DNA of 64,000 bases, taken from CAIYOL01 sp964494805. Its GTDB lineage: Bacteria > Planctomycetota > Phycisphaerae > Sedimentisphaerales > Anaerobacaceae. The translations under genes and the position numbers were made by a program. The DNA lies in the NCBI GenBank assembly GCA_964494805.1, contig CAZBST010000001.1:1-64000 (forward strand), read 5' to 3'. Below, piece after piece: positions 63,825-64,000 of this stretch. The notes under the pieces are model-generated. The model was not told the origin of the DNA. It saw only the letters and a program-made list of their open reading frames with translations, and searched no databases. How positions within the stretch are numbered: the first letter of the stretch is position 1; each line of letters opens with the position of its first letter.

Positions 63825-64000
63825 CTATTTTTCCTTGTGTTTACTTTTCTTTTTGATTTCTTTGGTGAGCTGATTTGCTGCTGCCCTGCGTTTAGGCTTT
63901 GTAATCTCTTCGAGCGAGACAAGCTTCAATGCTTTGGTTGGGCAGGCCTCGACGCAAGCCGGCTCCTGCCCATCCTCCAAACGCTGCTGGCACATATCAC
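63825..64000 (-). CDS. 4Fe-4S ferredoxin-type protein, C-terminal part (CooF-like)
   Basis: Read on the minus strand from the window edge, the last 58 codons encode CQQRLEDGQEPACVEACPTK, the CxxxxxxxxPACVxACPTKAL form of poly-ferredoxin electron carriers, followed by a basic tail (KEIKKKSKHKEK) and TAG at 63825-63827. The upstream part is outside the window. By context it is CooF-like, moving electrons between CODH and the flavoprotein. Its stop lies 3 nt before the next gene's GTG. Confidence 0.75.
   Translation of the reverse strand, partial: DMCQQRLEDGQEPACVEACPTKALKLVSLEEITKPKRRAAANQLTKEIKKKSKHKEK

Overview
The window most likely comes from an anaerobic planctomycete of the Phycisphaerae type. 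The evidence is several secreted proteins with short dockerin-like D-x-D-x-D...EWL tails, a large CotH/lamin-tail protein, ELWxxDGT and FG-GAP repeat proteins, a type IV pilin-like protein with an H...MDxS...LKELW tail, a Gram-negative lipid A gene (lpxB), and long intergenic spaces filled with repeats. The assignment is an inference from family content; no rRNA gene is present to confirm it.

Layout. 1-9.6 kb: surface and envelope proteins (5'-truncated ELWxxDGT protein, Lnt-like acyltransferase, small membrane proteins, CotH/LTD protein). 9.6-12 kb: an intergenic repeat, a small helix-hairpin-helix-like protein and lpxB. 12-16 kb: a LamG/dockerin-like protein behind a long leader carrying a duplicated motif. 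16-27.3 kb: core genes (transketolase, mfd, a PpiC-type isomerase lipoprotein, acpS, mnmG, a radical SAM protein) plus a convergent FG-GAP protein. 27.3-32.4 kb: an accessory region with repeats, a pilin-like gene, a remnant of an HNH-like gene, and a two-gene TIR plus KGGVGR-ATPase operon bracketed by related repeat elements. 32.4-41.4 kb: a 1,460-residue 2-hydroxyacyl-CoA dehydratase activase-like protein, then an AT-rich gap with DnaA boxes, dnaN, a DUF721/dciA gene and gyrB; this looks like a replication-origin neighbourhood without an adjacent dnaA. 41.4-45.6 kb: a membrane spermidine-synthase-like/TPR fusion and a TPR lipoprotein. 45.7-48.8 kb: a compact AT-rich restriction-modification-like module (zinc ribbon, N6-adenine methyltransferase, PLD-type nuclease). 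48.9-50.2 kb: a second copy of the long composite repeat. 50.3-64 kb: an LTA-synthase-like sulfatase-fold protein and a nine-gene minus-strand Wood-Ljungdahl carbonyl-branch cluster (ferredoxin, FAD oxidoreductase, acsA/cooS, acsB, acsC, acsV, acsF/cooC, acsD, acsE).

How the genes fit together. The carbonyl-branch cluster carries the CO dehydrogenase/acetyl-CoA synthase, both corrinoid protein subunits, the methyltransferase, the corrinoid reductive activator and a nickel-insertion ATPase. With the FAD oxidoreductase and ferredoxin it could link CO/CO2 chemistry to pyridine nucleotide. Formate-branch genes are not in the window, so direction (acetogenic or oxidative) is open. The accessory modules (TIR-ATPase, R-M-like) and the repeats are the most mobile parts.

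The strongest leads are the TIR/KGGVGR-ATPase operon with its repeat borders and adjacent gene remnant, the ~600-690 bp composite repeat found twice with a compensated hairpin, the R-M-like module with its repeated operator, and the duplicated leader motif at 12.4-12.5 kb. Coordinates of ORFs are exact; domain borders are estimates read by eye, without database searches.
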